Below are positions 14,959-24,104 of a stretch of 64,000 bases of DNA, piece after piece; the stretch's first letter is position 1; each line of letters starts with the position of its first letter. A program made the translations under genes and the position numbers. The notes under the pieces were generated by a model. It did no database searches. It saw nothing but the letters and a program-made list of their open reading frames with translations, and was not told the origin of the DNA. The DNA is from Sphingopyxis sp. CCNWLW2 (GTDB lineage Bacteria > Pseudomonadota > Alphaproteobacteria > Sphingomonadales > Sphingomonadaceae). Location: NCBI RefSeq assembly GCF_037095755.1, contig NZ_JBAWKJ010000001.1:1677001-1741000 (forward strand), in the 5' to 3' direction.

Positions 14959-17738
14959 CAGTCTTTGCGTGCGTCCGCAAGGAGTGCCGCAAGGCCCGCG
15001 AAGGGGCTATTGGGCGACGGGCCGCGACGCGGCTGCCGGTCGGGGCGGTCGGGGCGCGGCGGGCGCGGGGCGTCGATGCGGGGTTTGCCGGGCTTGCCGC
15101 GCTTGCCTTTCGTCTGGTGCGCAGGCGGTCGCCGCGCCTCACCGTTGGCGGTCCGAGGCGGCGCGTCGGCACTCTTGCGATGCGGATGCGATTTGCGGCG
15201 CGGGCGCTTTTCGGGCTTGCGCAGCCCCGACCAGCGCCAGCGTTGGAGCGCGGGTTCGCCGATGCTGCGGAAACCGAAGCTGCCGAGCAGCGCGCGGCGC
15301 GTCTCCTCGTCGAGCCCGAGCGAAGTGGCGAGCGCCGGGTCGATGACAAAGCCGGGCGGCGCCGCCGCGCCGACTCCCTCATGCTCGTCCTGCGCATGAT
15401 CGTCATGGTGATCGTCGCGGCCGACCAGTGGCGCGGTCGGCGGTGCCGCCGCCTGCATCCGCGCGGCATGCGCCTGCCGCGCCAGCTTTTCAGCCATGTC
15501 GATGCGCAGCCAGCCCGACGAACAGCGGCGGAAACCCGCGATCACCAGCCCCGCATGACTGCCCGCCTTTTGCAGCACCGCGCCGTGCGGCGGCAGCGCG
15601 GGAACCGGCGCGCCCTGCTGGGCCGCCATCAGCGCCGCGCGCCAGCGCACCGCCTCGGGCTTGAGCAGCAGCGGGTGGAAGAGGTCGAGCGAGCCGATGG
15701 TGAAGCCGAGCTTGCGCAGCTGCGGCCGCTCTTCGGGGGTGAGGGCATTGAGCTGGTCCTCGACCGCCGCGCGGCCGATCGTCCCGCTATTGTCGGTGAG
15801 TGCCGCGAGCAACGCGCGCACGCGCGGCGGGGTAAAGAGGTCGCCGGCCGCCTCGCCCATCGCGGCCAATGGTCCGGCGTGGCGGGCAAGCTGCGTGGCG
15901 ACGAAGCGTTGGAGGCGTTCGGAAATCGCCTGCACCTGCCCGGGTTCGAGCCGCCGCAGCGATGGGTCGACCTGGATCGCCGGCTGGACGAGCGTCGGCC
16001 CGCGCGCGAGCGTCGCAATCGCATGGCCGTGCCAGGCGAGGCGCGGCGCGGTCCCCGGCTCGGCGATCAGCGACAGCGCGCTGTCGTCGCCCTCGGCGAT
16101 CGCAGTCGCGCGGCGCGCGAGTTCGGCGCGCAGATGCTTTTCGGCCGCCGCGAGCAGCATGCGGTGGTCGCTCGCCTTGGCGACCGGGTCGACCTTGAAC
16201 TGAAATCCTTTCAGCGTGCCGATCGCCTCGCCGTCGACCGCGACGGTGCCGTCGGCGCCGACCGCGACGGGCAAGGCGGCGCCCCGCTGCCCCGCATCGC
16301 GCAGCAGCAGCGCGAGCCGCCGGTCAACGAAACGCTGCGCGAGCGCGGCGTGCAGCGCGTCGGACAGGCGCGATTCGAGCGCCTGCGTTTGCTCGGTCCA
16401 ACCCGCCGCGCCCGCGATCCAGTCGCCGCGCTGCGCAATAAAGCAGAGCGTGCGCACCGCGGCGATGCGGCTCGCGAGCTGGTCGATATCGCCCTCGACA
16501 TCGTTGAGTCGCGCGAGGCGGCGCGCGAACCAGTCGGCATCGATCATCCCGTCGCCGCTCGTGCGCCATTGCCACAGCTTAAACACCGTGCGGCTATGGT
16601 GCTCGGCGCCCAGTTGCTCGAAATCGGGGAGGCCGCAGACGTCCCACAGGCGTTGGACGGCATCGAAATCGCCGCTGCGCGCGCGCACCTCCATGTCGCC
16701 CGCGAGATGCTTGAGCACCGCGATATCGACCGCCTCGGGCGCGGCGCGCAGCATCGGCTGGCTCGGCGGCTGGGCGAGGTCGGACAGCAATTGGTCGAGC
16801 GAGCCGAAGCCCGGGGTCGGGTTGCGCCAGAACAGGCTCGCGAGCGGCGGGAAATGATGCCCCTCGATCGCGTGGATTTCCTCGGGCGTGAAGCCGCCCT
16901 GCGGCAGCCCGACGGTGCCGAAGCCGCCGTCCTGCTGGTGGCGCCCGGCGCGCCCCGCGATCTGCGCCATCTCCGAAACCGTCAGGCGGCGAAGGCGCCG
17001 CCCGTCAAATTTCTGCAAGGAAGCAAAGGCGACATGCTGGACGTCGAGGTTGAGCCCCATGCCGATCGCATCGGTCGCGACGAGATAATCGACCTCGCCC
17101 GCCTCGAACATCGCGACCTGCGCATTGCGCGTCTTGGGGCTGAGTGCCCCCATCACCACCGCGGCGCCGCCCGAAAAGCGGCGCAGCATTTCGGCGATCG
17201 CGTAGACTTCCTCGGCCGAGAAGGCGACGATAGCCGAGCGTTTGGGAAGGCGCGACAGCTTCGACGAACCCGCATAGCTCAAGGTCGAGAAGCGCGGCCG
17301 GGTGATGATCTCGGCCTCGGGCACCAGCCCCTTGACCAGCCCGCGGATGCTCGCCGAGCCGAGGATCATCGTTTCCTCGCGCCCGCGCGCGCGCAGCAGC
17401 CGGTCGGTGAAGACATGCCCGCGTTCGGGATCGGCGCCGAGCTGCGCCTCGTCGATCCCGACGAAGGCGACGTCGCGTTCGACGGGCAGCGCTTCCATCG
17501 TGCCGAGCAAATAGCGCGCATCGGGGGGCAGGATTCGCTCTTCGCCGGTGATCAGTCCGACCTGCGCGGCGCCCTTGATCGCGACGACACGGTCGTAAAC
17601 CTCGCGCGCGAGCAGGCGCAGCGGAAAGCCGATCATGCCGCTCGAATGGGCGGTCAGGCGCTCGACCGCCAAATGGGTTTTGCCGGTGTTGGTGGGGCCA
17701 AGGACAGCCTTGACCGGCTGGGAGGAGGGTGACGTCAT
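14958..17738 (-). CDS. SUV3-like DEAD/DExH RNA helicase
   Basis: A 926-residue superfamily II helicase. It has Walker A GPTNTGKT (residues 14-21), motif II DEAQ (in GIDEAQLG), 'GSASIRGL' (motif III-like), and motifs V and VI 'ATDAIGMGLNLD' and 'QIAGRAGR', followed by the helical SUV3 region. The last 150 residues or so are Arg/Lys/Pro-rich with 'KRGKPGKP' and 'RPDRPDRQPRR' and are probably a disordered RNA-binding tail. ATG 17738 (MTSPSSQPVKAV) is chosen because homology begins right there; a longer frame with 42 extra codons covers AT-rich promoter-like sequence. It is first in an operon with the S4 gene. Confidence 0.85.
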   Translation of the reverse strand: MTSPSSQPVKAVLGPTNTGKTHLAVERLTAHSSGMIGFPLRLLAREVYDRVVAIKGAAQVGLITGEERILPPDARYLLGTMEALPVERDVAFVGIDEAQLGADPERGHVFTDRLLRARGREETMILGSASIRGLVKGLVPEAEIITRPRFSTLSYAGSSKLSRLPKRSAIVAFSAEEVYAIAEMLRRFSGGAAVVMGALSPKTRNAQVAMFEAGEVDYLVATDAIGMGLNLDVQHVAFASLQKFDGRRLRRLTVSEMAQIAGRAGRHQQDGGFGTVGLPQGGFTPEEIHAIEGHHFPPLASLFWRNPTPGFGSLDQLLSDLAQPPSQPMLRAAPEAVDIAVLKHLAGDMEVRARSGDFDAVQRLWDVCGLPDFEQLGAEHHSRTVFKLWQWRTSGDGMIDADWFARRLARLNDVEGDIDQLASRIAAVRTLCFIAQRGDWIAGAAGWTEQTQALESRLSDALHAALAQRFVDRRLALLLRDAGQRGAALPVAVGADGTVAVDGEAIGTLKGFQFKVDPVAKASDHRMLLAAAEKHLRAELARRATAIAEGDDSALSLIAEPGTAPRLAWHGHAIATLARGPTLVQPAIQVDPSLRRLEPGQVQAISERLQRFVATQLARHAGPLAAMGEAAGDLFTPPRVRALLAALTDNSGTIGRAAVEDQLNALTPEERPQLRKLGFTIGSLDLFHPLLLKPEAVRWRAALMAAQQGAPVPALPPHGAVLQKAGSHAGLVIAGFRRCSSGWLRIDMAEKLARQAHAARMQAAAPPTAPLVGRDDHHDDHAQDEHEGVGAAAPPGFVIDPALATSLGLDEETRRALLGSFGFRSIGEPALQRWRWSGLRKPEKRPRRKSHPHRKSADAPPRTANGEARRPPAHQTKGKRGKPGKPRIDAPRPPRPDRPDRQPRRGPSPNSPFAGLAALLADARKD

Positions 17739-17983
17739 TTTCTTGACCGCCAAGCTGGCATGCGCAAGGTCCGCGCGCAACAGCCGATCTTCGAAAGGAA
17801 GGGTGGAGGCCGATTTTTTCCACACTGTTGCATAATATCCCGGGCCCGCCACGCCTTGCCGCAATGCACCGCGGCAATTCCGCCATTAAATTGACTTTAA
17901 CGACCTTTCTTTACAGACAATGGCTCGAAAACATCATTCGGCAGCCGGGTAAAAGGGAGGCTGGCCGAGCGGGGGTCCGAAAT

Positions 17984-19558
17984 TTGTTTCAGCGTCACGA
18001 ACCCATCGCGGGGATGTCCGGCAACGCGGCCGCCCTCACGATGTCGCAAGCGATCCCGCTGCGGCGTGCCGATTCCGATGCCGAACCGCAGCTCGGCTGG
18101 CGTGACCGGCTCGCGCAGCTCGACCTTGTTCCCGACCTTGGCGACAATATCGGTTCGGGCGAATGGTGGCGCGGTCTTGCGACATTAACCCTGCTGTGCG
18201 GAACCGCGATCGCGACCTTCCCGGGCATCCAGCCGCTTCAAGTCGGCGGAACCCCCGCGCTCGATGCCGCCGATTTCAACGAAGCGCGCGCGCAGATGAT
18301 CGTGCCATTGGCATTCGGCGGCGACACCGGCCGTCATATGGCGGCGACCGACGCGGTCCGCCCGCTGACGCAAACCCCCGAACGCCCGCAGATCGAACTC
18401 ACCGCCACCCTCGGCAGCGGCGACAGCTTCGCGCGCCTGCTCGAACGCTCGGGCGTCGGCAGCAGCGAGGCGCAGACGCTGGCAAATCAGGTGTCGGGCG
18501 CGGTGCCGCTCGCCGATATCGCGCCGGGCACGCGCATCGACCTGATCCTCGGCCGCCGCGCCGCGCGCACGATGCCGCGCCCGGTCGAGGCGCTCGCGAT
18601 GCGCGCACGCTTCGACCTGCGTATCGAGATGGAGCGGCAGGGCGGCCAACTTGTGATGCGGCGCATCCCGATCGCGGTCGACGCGACCCCGCTGCGGATT
18701 CGCGGAAGGGTGGGCGACAGCCTCTATCGTTCGGCGCGCGCCGCCGGCGCGCCGCCGCAGGCGATCCAGTCGTACCTGCGCGTCGTCGGCAAACAGATTT
18801 CGGTCGGCAGCGACATTCGCGCCGGCGACGAGTTCGACATCATCGTCGATTACCGCCGCGCTGAAACGGGCGAGACCGAGACGGGCAAATTGCTCTACGC
18901 CGGGCTGATCCGCGGCGGAAAATCGAAACTCTCGATGCTCGAATGGAATGTCGACGGCCGGACGCAGTGGTTCGAGGCGTCGGGCGTCGGCGAACAGCGC
19001 GGCGGCATGGCGCGGCCGACGAATGGCCGCGTGACCTCGACCTTCGGCATGCGCCGTCACCCGATCCTCGGCTACAAGCGCATGCACAGCGGCATGGATT
19101 TCGGCGGCGGCTATGGCGCGCCGATCTATGCGGTCACCGACGGCGTCGTGACGATCGCCGGGCGCCACGGCGGTTACGGCAATTTCGTCAAGCTCAACCA
19201 CGGCAACGGCCTCGGCACCGGTTACGGCCATATGAGCCGCATCGCGGTGCGCTCCGGCCAGCGCGTGCGTCGCGGGCAGGTGATCGGCTATATCGGCTCG
19301 ACCGGCCTCTCGACCGGCCCGCACCTCCATTACGAGCTGTATCGGAACGGCCGCGCGGTGAACCCGTCGTCGGTGACCTTCGTCACCCGCGCTTTGCTCG
19401 AGGGCAAGGCGCTCGCCGACTTCCGCGCGCGCATCCGCTCGTTGACCTCGATCGCGCCGGGCGCCGCGCTCACCCCGATCGCACCGAAACAGGTCGAGGG
19501 GCCGAAGCTCGGCAGCCTTGCCGATGTCGCGTCGAAACGGGCTGGCGAAGGGATCTGA
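17984..19558 (+). CDS. M23 family murein endopeptidase, membrane-anchored
   Basis: About 524 residues. A cytoplasmic N terminus is followed by one membrane helix (near residues 60-78, GLATLTLLCGTAIATF), a large periplasmic region with OapA/LysM-like repeats, and a C-terminal peptidase M23 domain. His368 and Asp372 lie in HSGMD, and His447/His449 in HLHYE; these zinc-binding residues are all present, so it should be an active LytM-type enzyme cutting peptidoglycan cross-links. The start is uncertain: TTG 17984 (residues FQRHEPIAG follow) fits the position of a promoter-like AT-rich segment at about 17885-17925. ATG 18015 or an upstream ATG at 17867 are alternatives. Confidence 0.82.
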   Translation: MFQRHEPIAGMSGNAAALTMSQAIPLRRADSDAEPQLGWRDRLAQLDLVPDLGDNIGSGEWWRGLATLTLLCGTAIATFPGIQPLQVGGTPALDAADFNEARAQMIVPLAFGGDTGRHMAATDAVRPLTQTPERPQIELTATLGSGDSFARLLERSGVGSSEAQTLANQVSGAVPLADIAPGTRIDLILGRRAARTMPRPVEALAMRARFDLRIEMERQGGQLVMRRIPIAVDATPLRIRGRVGDSLYRSARAAGAPPQAIQSYLRVVGKQISVGSDIRAGDEFDIIVDYRRAETGETETGKLLYAGLIRGGKSKLSMLEWNVDGRTQWFEASGVGEQRGGMARPTNGRVTSTFGMRRHPILGYKRMHSGMDFGGGYGAPIYAVTDGVVTIAGRHGGYGNFVKLNHGNGLGTGYGHMSRIAVRSGQRVRRGQVIGYIGSTGLSTGPHLHYELYRNGRAVNPSSVTFVTRALLEGKALADFRARIRSLTSIAPGAALTPIAPKQVEGPKLGSLADVASKRAGEGI

Positions 19559-19618
19559 CCCCGCACTAAAGCGGCAATATCCATTTGCCCCGCGGCCAAG
19601 CGCCGCTATGCACCCCGG

Positions 19619-20617
19619 ATGACCCAAGCCGCTTTTCCCGACCTGCGCCTGCGCCGCACCCGCCGCACCGGCTGGAGCCGCGCGATGGTGCGCGAAACCC
19701 AGCTTTCGCCCTCGAACCTCATCTGGCCGCTCTTCGTCGCCGACGGATCGGGCACCGAGGAACCGATCGCGAGCCTGCCCGGCGTATCGCGCTGGTCGGT
19801 CGATCTGCTCGTCGAGCGCGCGAAAGACGCGGTCGCCGCAGGCATCCCGTGTCTTGCGCTCTTTCCCTATACGCAGCCCGACCGGCGCAGCGAGGATGGC
19901 GGCGAAGCGCTCAATCCCGACAACCTCATGTGCCGCGCCACCGCCGCGATCAAGCAGGCGCTCGGCGACGATATCGGCGTCCTCACCGACGTCGCGCTCG
20001 ATCCCTATACCAGCCACGGGCAGGACGGGCTGATCGACGATACGGGCTATGTGCTCAACGACGAAACGGTCGAAGTGCTCGTCGGACAGGCGCTCAATCA
20101 GGCGCGCGCGGGCGCCGACATCATCGCACCCAGCGACATGATGGACGGCCGCATCGGCGCGATCCGGCAGGCGCTCGAGGCCGAGGGTTTCGGCCATGTC
20201 CAGATTATGAGCTACGCCGCCAAATATGCCTCGGCCTTCTATGGCCCGTTCCGCGACGCGGTCGGCTCGCGCGGGCTGCTCAAGGGCGACAAGAAGACCT
20301 ATCAGATGGATCCCGCGAACGCTGAGGAAGCCTTGCGCGAAGTCGCACAGGACCTCGCCGAGGGCGCCGACAGCGTGATGGTCAAGCCCGGGCTGCCCTA
20401 TCTCGACATCGTCCGCGCGGTGAAGGATAATTTTGCCGTGCCCGTCTACGCATACCAGGTGTCGGGCGAATATGCGATGATCGAGGCCTCGGCGGCGGTG
20501 GGCGCGGGCGACCGCGATGCGCTCGTCCTCGAAACTCTGCTCGCCTTCCGCCGCGCGGGGGCGTCGGGGGTGCTCAGCTATCACGCGCTCCATGCGGCAC
20601 GGCTGCTTAACGCATGA
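19619..20617 (+). CDS. hemB: Porphobilinogen synthase (delta-aminolevulinic acid dehydratase)
   Basis: A 332-residue protein that condenses two 5-aminolevulinate molecules to porphobilinogen in haem synthesis. The Schiff-base lysines are Lys202 (SYAAKYASAFYG) and Lys256 (VMVKPGLPYLD). The metal segment reads DVALDPYTSHGQ, with Asp instead of the three zinc-binding Cys, so this is the magnesium-type enzyme, as in many alphaproteobacteria. ATG 19619 sits at the start of the conserved N terminus. Its stop overlaps the next ATG by 4 bp (ATGA), coupling it to a GNAT gene. Confidence 0.97.
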   Translation: MTQAAFPDLRLRRTRRTGWSRAMVRETQLSPSNLIWPLFVADGSGTEEPIASLPGVSRWSVDLLVERAKDAVAAGIPCLALFPYTQPDRRSEDGGEALNPDNLMCRATAAIKQALGDDIGVLTDVALDPYTSHGQDGLIDDTGYVLNDETVEVLVGQALNQARAGADIIAPSDMMDGRIGAIRQALEAEGFGHVQIMSYAAKYASAFYGPFRDAVGSRGLLKGDKKTYQMDPANAEEALREVAQDLAEGADSVMVKPGLPYLDIVRAVKDNFAVPVYAYQVSGEYAMIEASAAVGAGDRDALVLETLLAFRRAGASGVLSYHALHAARLLNA

Positions 20618-21156
20618 TCGTGACCGAGCGGCTGGTGATGCGATCGTGGCGCGACGAAGATGTCGCGCCCTTTCAGGCGATCTGTAGCGATCCGGAGGTC
20701 ATGGCGACTCTCGGCGCCCCGCTCGACATGGATGCGACGCAGGCGCTCATCGAACGGGTCAAGGCGCGGGAAGCTGAGCATGGGTATACTTTCTGGGCGC
20801 TCGAGCGGCGTGACGATGCGCGGCTGATCGGCTGGTGCGGCGTCATCCGCGGCGACATGGCGCCGGTAGCGGATAAGGTCGAGATCGGCTGGCGGCTCGC
20901 GAGCGACTGTTGGGGCGCCGGTTTCGCTAGCGAGGCCGCGCGCGGCGCGGCCGCGTGGAGCTTCGCGAACCTGCCCGACGATGAAATCCTGGCGATCACT
21001 TGGCAGGGCAATGTCCGCAGCCGGGCGGTGATGGAACGGCTCGGCATGCAATATTGCGCCGACCTCGGCTTTGACCATCCCAAGCTCGCGGCCGACAATC
21101 CCTTGCGGCCGCACGTGACCTATTCGCTGTCGCGCTCGGCATGGAAAATCGCATGA
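20614..21156 (+). CDS. GNAT family N-acetyltransferase (RimJ/RimL-like)
   Basis: A 180-residue protein: the N-terminal 'TERLVMRSWRDEDV' strand, a central 'GWRLASDCWGAGFASEAA' acetyl-CoA loop (about residues 92-109), and the C-terminal 'GNVRSRAVMERLGMQY' helix. It belongs to the same subgroup as the enzyme at 954-1550 but is not a close copy. The substrate is unknown. It is linked to hemB and to the next gene by 4-bp overlaps, so it is expressed with them, although no common pathway is obvious. Confidence 0.82.
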   Translation: MIVTERLVMRSWRDEDVAPFQAICSDPEVMATLGAPLDMDATQALIERVKAREAEHGYTFWALERRDDARLIGWCGVIRGDMAPVADKVEIGWRLASDCWGAGFASEAARGAAAWSFANLPDDEILAITWQGNVRSRAVMERLGMQYCADLGFDHPKLAADNPLRPHVTYSLSRSAWKIA

Positions 21157-23405
21157 CCGCGTCCTCCTCGCCGCGACGCTGGCTGTTCGTGCTGACGATC
21201 CTCGTCGGCAGCTTCCTGCTTTTCCTCGTCCAGCCGATGGTCGCGCGCATGGTGCTGCCCAAGCTGGGCGGCGCGCCGGCGGTGTGGAACAGCGCGATGC
21301 TCGTCTATCAGGCGCTGCTGCTCGGCGGTTACGCCTATGCGCACTGGCTCGGGCGGTTCACTGTGCGGCGTCAGGCGATCATCCACCTCGCGCTATTTCT
21401 CGTTGCCGCGCTGTGGCTCCCGATCGGCATCGCGCAGATCGCGGCCCCGGGTCCCGGGCAGGAGGCGCTGTGGGTGCCCCTGCTCCTGCTCGCGTCGATC
21501 GGCCCCGTCTTCTTCGTCGTTTCGGCGCAGGCGCCGCTGATGCAGCGCTGGTTCGCCGCCGATACGCGCGCGGGCGATCCCTATTATCTTTATGCCGCCT
21601 CGAACCTCGGCAGCTTCGCCGGCCTCATCAGCTATCCGGCGCTCGTCGAGCCGACAATGCCGCTCGCGGCGCAAAGCTGGGGCTGGACCGCAGGCTATGC
21701 GCTGCTCGTGCTGCTCGTCGCCGGAGCCGCGGCGGCGCGCTGGCACGGCGGCGCCGAGGCGCATGCCGCCGTCACCGACGAACCGCGGCCGAGCCTGCGC
21801 CGCCAGCTCCACTGGCTGCTGATCGCGGCGGTGCCGTCGGGGCTGATGCTGTCGACGACGACGCACCTCACCACCGACATCGTCGCGATGCCCTTGCTCT
21901 GGGTGCTCCCGCTCGGCCTCTATCTCTTGAGCTTCGTGATCGCCTTTTCGACGATGGAGCGGCCGACGCAGATCATCACGCTGATTACGCCGGTCGTGCT
22001 GCTCGCGGTCGGCGGGCTCGGGCTGCTGAGCTCGGGTGGCGGGTCGATGATGGTCGCGCTCGCCAGCCTCGCGATGCTGTTCGTCGTCGCGACCGCGCTG
22101 CACGGCTATCTCTATCATCTCCGTCCCGCTGCGCAGCATCTGACGCTCTTCTATCTCATCATGTCGGCGGGCGGCGTGCTCGGCGGGCTGTTCGCGGCGC
22201 TGTTCGCGCCGCTGATCTTCGACTGGGTCTATGAACATCCGCTGCTGATCCTCGCCGCTGCGATGCTGCTGCCGCTCCCGGCGCTATTGCCGTGGGACAA
22301 ATGGCTCGGGCTCGAAGCGAAAACCGCGCGGATCACCGCCGCCGTGCTCGTCGCCATCGCCGCCTTTGGCGCCTGGCATATGGTCGGCGACTGGACCGGC
22401 CGGCTCGACAGCGCGACGACGTCGTGGGGCATCGCGATCTTCGTCATCGGCATGCTCGTCATCGGCTGGCGCTGGGCCTATGTGCCCGTGCTCGCGCTGC
22501 TGATGATCGGCGTCGGCGGCTGGGACACGATCCAGGAAAGCTTCACCGGCGCGCGCGTGCGCAGCTATTTCGGCGTCTACACCGTCACCGATTATCCCTC
22601 GTCGAACCAGCGCCGCCTCGCGCATGGCACCACGCTCCACGGACTTCAGCGTACCGACGCCGCGCACCGGCGCGATCCGACGACCTATTATGGCCATCAA
22701 TCCGGCGTCGGGCTGACGCTCGACAAGGCGGCGGCGCTCGCCGGACCGAATGCGTCGATCGGCATTGTCGGGCTGGGGGCAGGGACGCTCGCCTGTTACC
22801 GCAAGTCTGGCCAGCGCTGGACGATCTTCGAGATCGATCCGGTGATGGTCGACATCGCGCGCGATCCGTCGAAATTCACCTTCCTGACCGATTGCGCGGG
22901 CGACACGCCGATCGTCATCGGCGACGCGCGGCTCCAGCTTGCCAACCAGCCCGCGGGCCACTTCGACGTGATCGTCATCGACGCCTTCTCGTCCGACGCG
23001 ATCCCGCTGCACCTGCTGACCGAAGAGGCGATCGGCATTTATGCGCGCGCGCTGAAGCCCGATGGTATATTGCTCATCCATATCTCGAACCGCTTCTTCG
23101 ATCTGGAGCCGGTGCTGGCGGCGGAGGCGAAGGCGCGCGGCTGGACGAGCGCGATCCGCATGGACCCGGGCCCGGTCGGCGACGAATATGGCGACCTCAC
23201 CGGATCGAACTGGGTCGCGCTGACCGCGACGCCGCAGCGGATGCGGCAATTGACCGGCGGGATCAGACCGCGCAAGGATTCGCGCGACCTCGACACTTGG
23301 GTGCCGCTCGAAGTGCGCCCGAATTTCGAGCGCTGGACCGACGATTATGCCTCGACGCTGCCGGTCCTGATCTGGAAGAATCTCATTGGAGGCCGCGACG
23401 AATGA
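21153..23405 (+). CDS. Fused membrane (MFS-like) and spermidine-synthase-like protein
   Basis: A 750-residue protein. The first 460 or so residues form about 12 hydrophobic helices (beginning FVLTILVGSFLLFLVQPMVARMVLP). The C-terminal part is a Rossmann methyltransferase-like fold: GIVGLGAGTLACY (SAM-type glycine loop), 'TIFEIDPVMVDIA', and 'FDVIVIDAFSSDAIPLHLLT', which matches the gate region of spermidine synthases. Such fused proteins are widespread, and their reaction has not been settled. ATG 21153 overlaps the preceding stop (ATGA); an ATG four codons earlier is possible. The gene is followed by a carbonic anhydrase gene with another ATGA overlap. Confidence 0.85.
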   Translation: MTASSSPRRWLFVLTILVGSFLLFLVQPMVARMVLPKLGGAPAVWNSAMLVYQALLLGGYAYAHWLGRFTVRRQAIIHLALFLVAALWLPIGIAQIAAPGPGQEALWVPLLLLASIGPVFFVVSAQAPLMQRWFAADTRAGDPYYLYAASNLGSFAGLISYPALVEPTMPLAAQSWGWTAGYALLVLLVAGAAAARWHGGAEAHAAVTDEPRPSLRRQLHWLLIAAVPSGLMLSTTTHLTTDIVAMPLLWVLPLGLYLLSFVIAFSTMERPTQIITLITPVVLLAVGGLGLLSSGGGSMMVALASLAMLFVVATALHGYLYHLRPAAQHLTLFYLIMSAGGVLGGLFAALFAPLIFDWVYEHPLLILAAAMLLPLPALLPWDKWLGLEAKTARITAAVLVAIAAFGAWHMVGDWTGRLDSATTSWGIAIFVIGMLVIGWRWAYVPVLALLMIGVGGWDTIQESFTGARVRSYFGVYTVTDYPSSNQRRLAHGTTLHGLQRTDAAHRRDPTTYYGHQSGVGLTLDKAAALAGPNASIGIVGLGAGTLACYRKSGQRWTIFEIDPVMVDIARDPSKFTFLTDCAGDTPIVIGDARLQLANQPAGHFDVIVIDAFSSDAIPLHLLTEEAIGIYARALKPDGILLIHISNRFFDLEPVLAAEAKARGWTSAIRMDPGPVGDEYGDLTGSNWVALTATPQRMRQLTGGIRPRKDSRDLDTWVPLEVRPNFERWTDDYASTLPVLIWKNLIGGRDE

Positions 23406-23953
23406 CCGACATCAGCATCATCAGCGTCAATGGCAAGACGCCGCGGATCGACCCCAGCGCCTTCATCGCGCCGGGATGCCGCATCATCGGCGATGTCACG
23501 ATCGGCCCCGACGTCAGCATCTGGTATAATTGCGTGCTCCGCGCCGACGTCAGCCGCATCGTCGTCGGCGCGCGCTCGAACATCCAGGACGGCAGCATCG
23601 TTCATTGCGATGGCCCGATGCCGCACCGCCCCGAAGGCTTTCCGACGATCATCGGCGAGGATGTGCTGATCGGCCATCTCGCGATGGTGCACGGCTGTAC
23701 GCTCGCCGACCGCGCGTTCGTGGGTCTCAAGGCGACGGTGATGAATGGATGCCGCATCGGCAGCGACGCGATGCTCGCCGCGGGCGCGCTGCTGACCGAG
23801 AATAAGGAAATTCCGGATCGCGAGCTCTGGGCCGGATCGCCCGCGCGCCGCGTGCGCGAGATCGACGATGCGCAGGCCGCGGGCATGCAGCTGGGCGTGG
23901 CGCATTATGTGATGAACGGCCGCATGCACAAGGCGGCGATCGAACAAGGCTAA
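23402..23953 (+). CDS. Gamma-carbonic anhydrase family protein
   Basis: A 183-residue left-handed beta-helix protein with hexapeptide repeats (IIGDVTIG, GPDVSIWYNCVLRAD, GEDVLIGHLAMVHGC). The three zinc-ligand histidines of gamma-carbonic anhydrases are present: 'SIVHCDG', 'LIGHLA' and 'MVHGC'. Many family members (YrdA, CaiE-like) bind zinc without proven CO2 hydration, so activity is uncertain. Its ATG overlaps the preceding gene by 4 bp, ending the hemB chain. A palindromic repeat follows. Confidence 0.9.
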   Translation: MTDISIISVNGKTPRIDPSAFIAPGCRIIGDVTIGPDVSIWYNCVLRADVSRIVVGARSNIQDGSIVHCDGPMPHRPEGFPTIIGEDVLIGHLAMVHGCTLADRAFVGLKATVMNGCRIGSDAMLAAGALLTENKEIPDRELWAGSPARRVREIDDAQAAGMQLGVAHYVMNGRMHKAAIEQG

Positions 23954-23960
23954 ATCAAAA

Positions 23961-24044
23961 TCCGTTCGTATCGAGCGAAGTCGGGATGCCCCTCGGCTTG
24001 GCGCTATGGCGATGGGTGTCTCGACTTCGCTCGACACGAACGGG
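23961..24044. repeat. Intergenic palindromic repeat (sphingomonad REP-like)
   Basis: The arms 23961-23985 (CGTTCGTATCGAGCGAAGTCG) and 24019-24044 (CGACTTCGCTCGACACGAACG) are inverted repeats with one internal mismatch, separated by about 33 nt. Short palindromes with the core TCGAGCGAAGTCGA are frequent between sphingomonad genes. It lies between convergent genes, next to a terminator. Confidence 0.7.
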
Positions 24045-24083
24045 AAACGAAAAAGGGCGCTCCGGTTTCCCGAAGCGCCCTTT
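24044..24083 (-). terminator. Intrinsic terminator of the PuuD-like gene
   Basis: The stem AAAGGGCGCT (24052-24061) / AGCGCCCTTT (24074-24083) is followed on the minus strand by a T-run (complement of the A-rich 24045-24054). It begins 21 nt past the stop at 24105. Confidence 0.75.
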
Positions 24084-24104
24084 CGTCAAGCGTCGCCAGT
24101 CGGC

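Noticed and set aside
15117..17732. 871-codon open frame on the + strand opposite the helicase gene
   Set aside because: It is the mirror of a high-GC3 gene. Its protein is Arg/Ala/Gly-biased with no recognisable domain, while the opposite strand encodes a complete helicase.
22292..23953. Long + strand frame overlapping the membrane/spermidine-synthase-like gene in another register
   Set aside because: Only its last 184 codons (the carbonic anhydrase gene) are real; the upstream part is Arg-rich out-of-frame translation.
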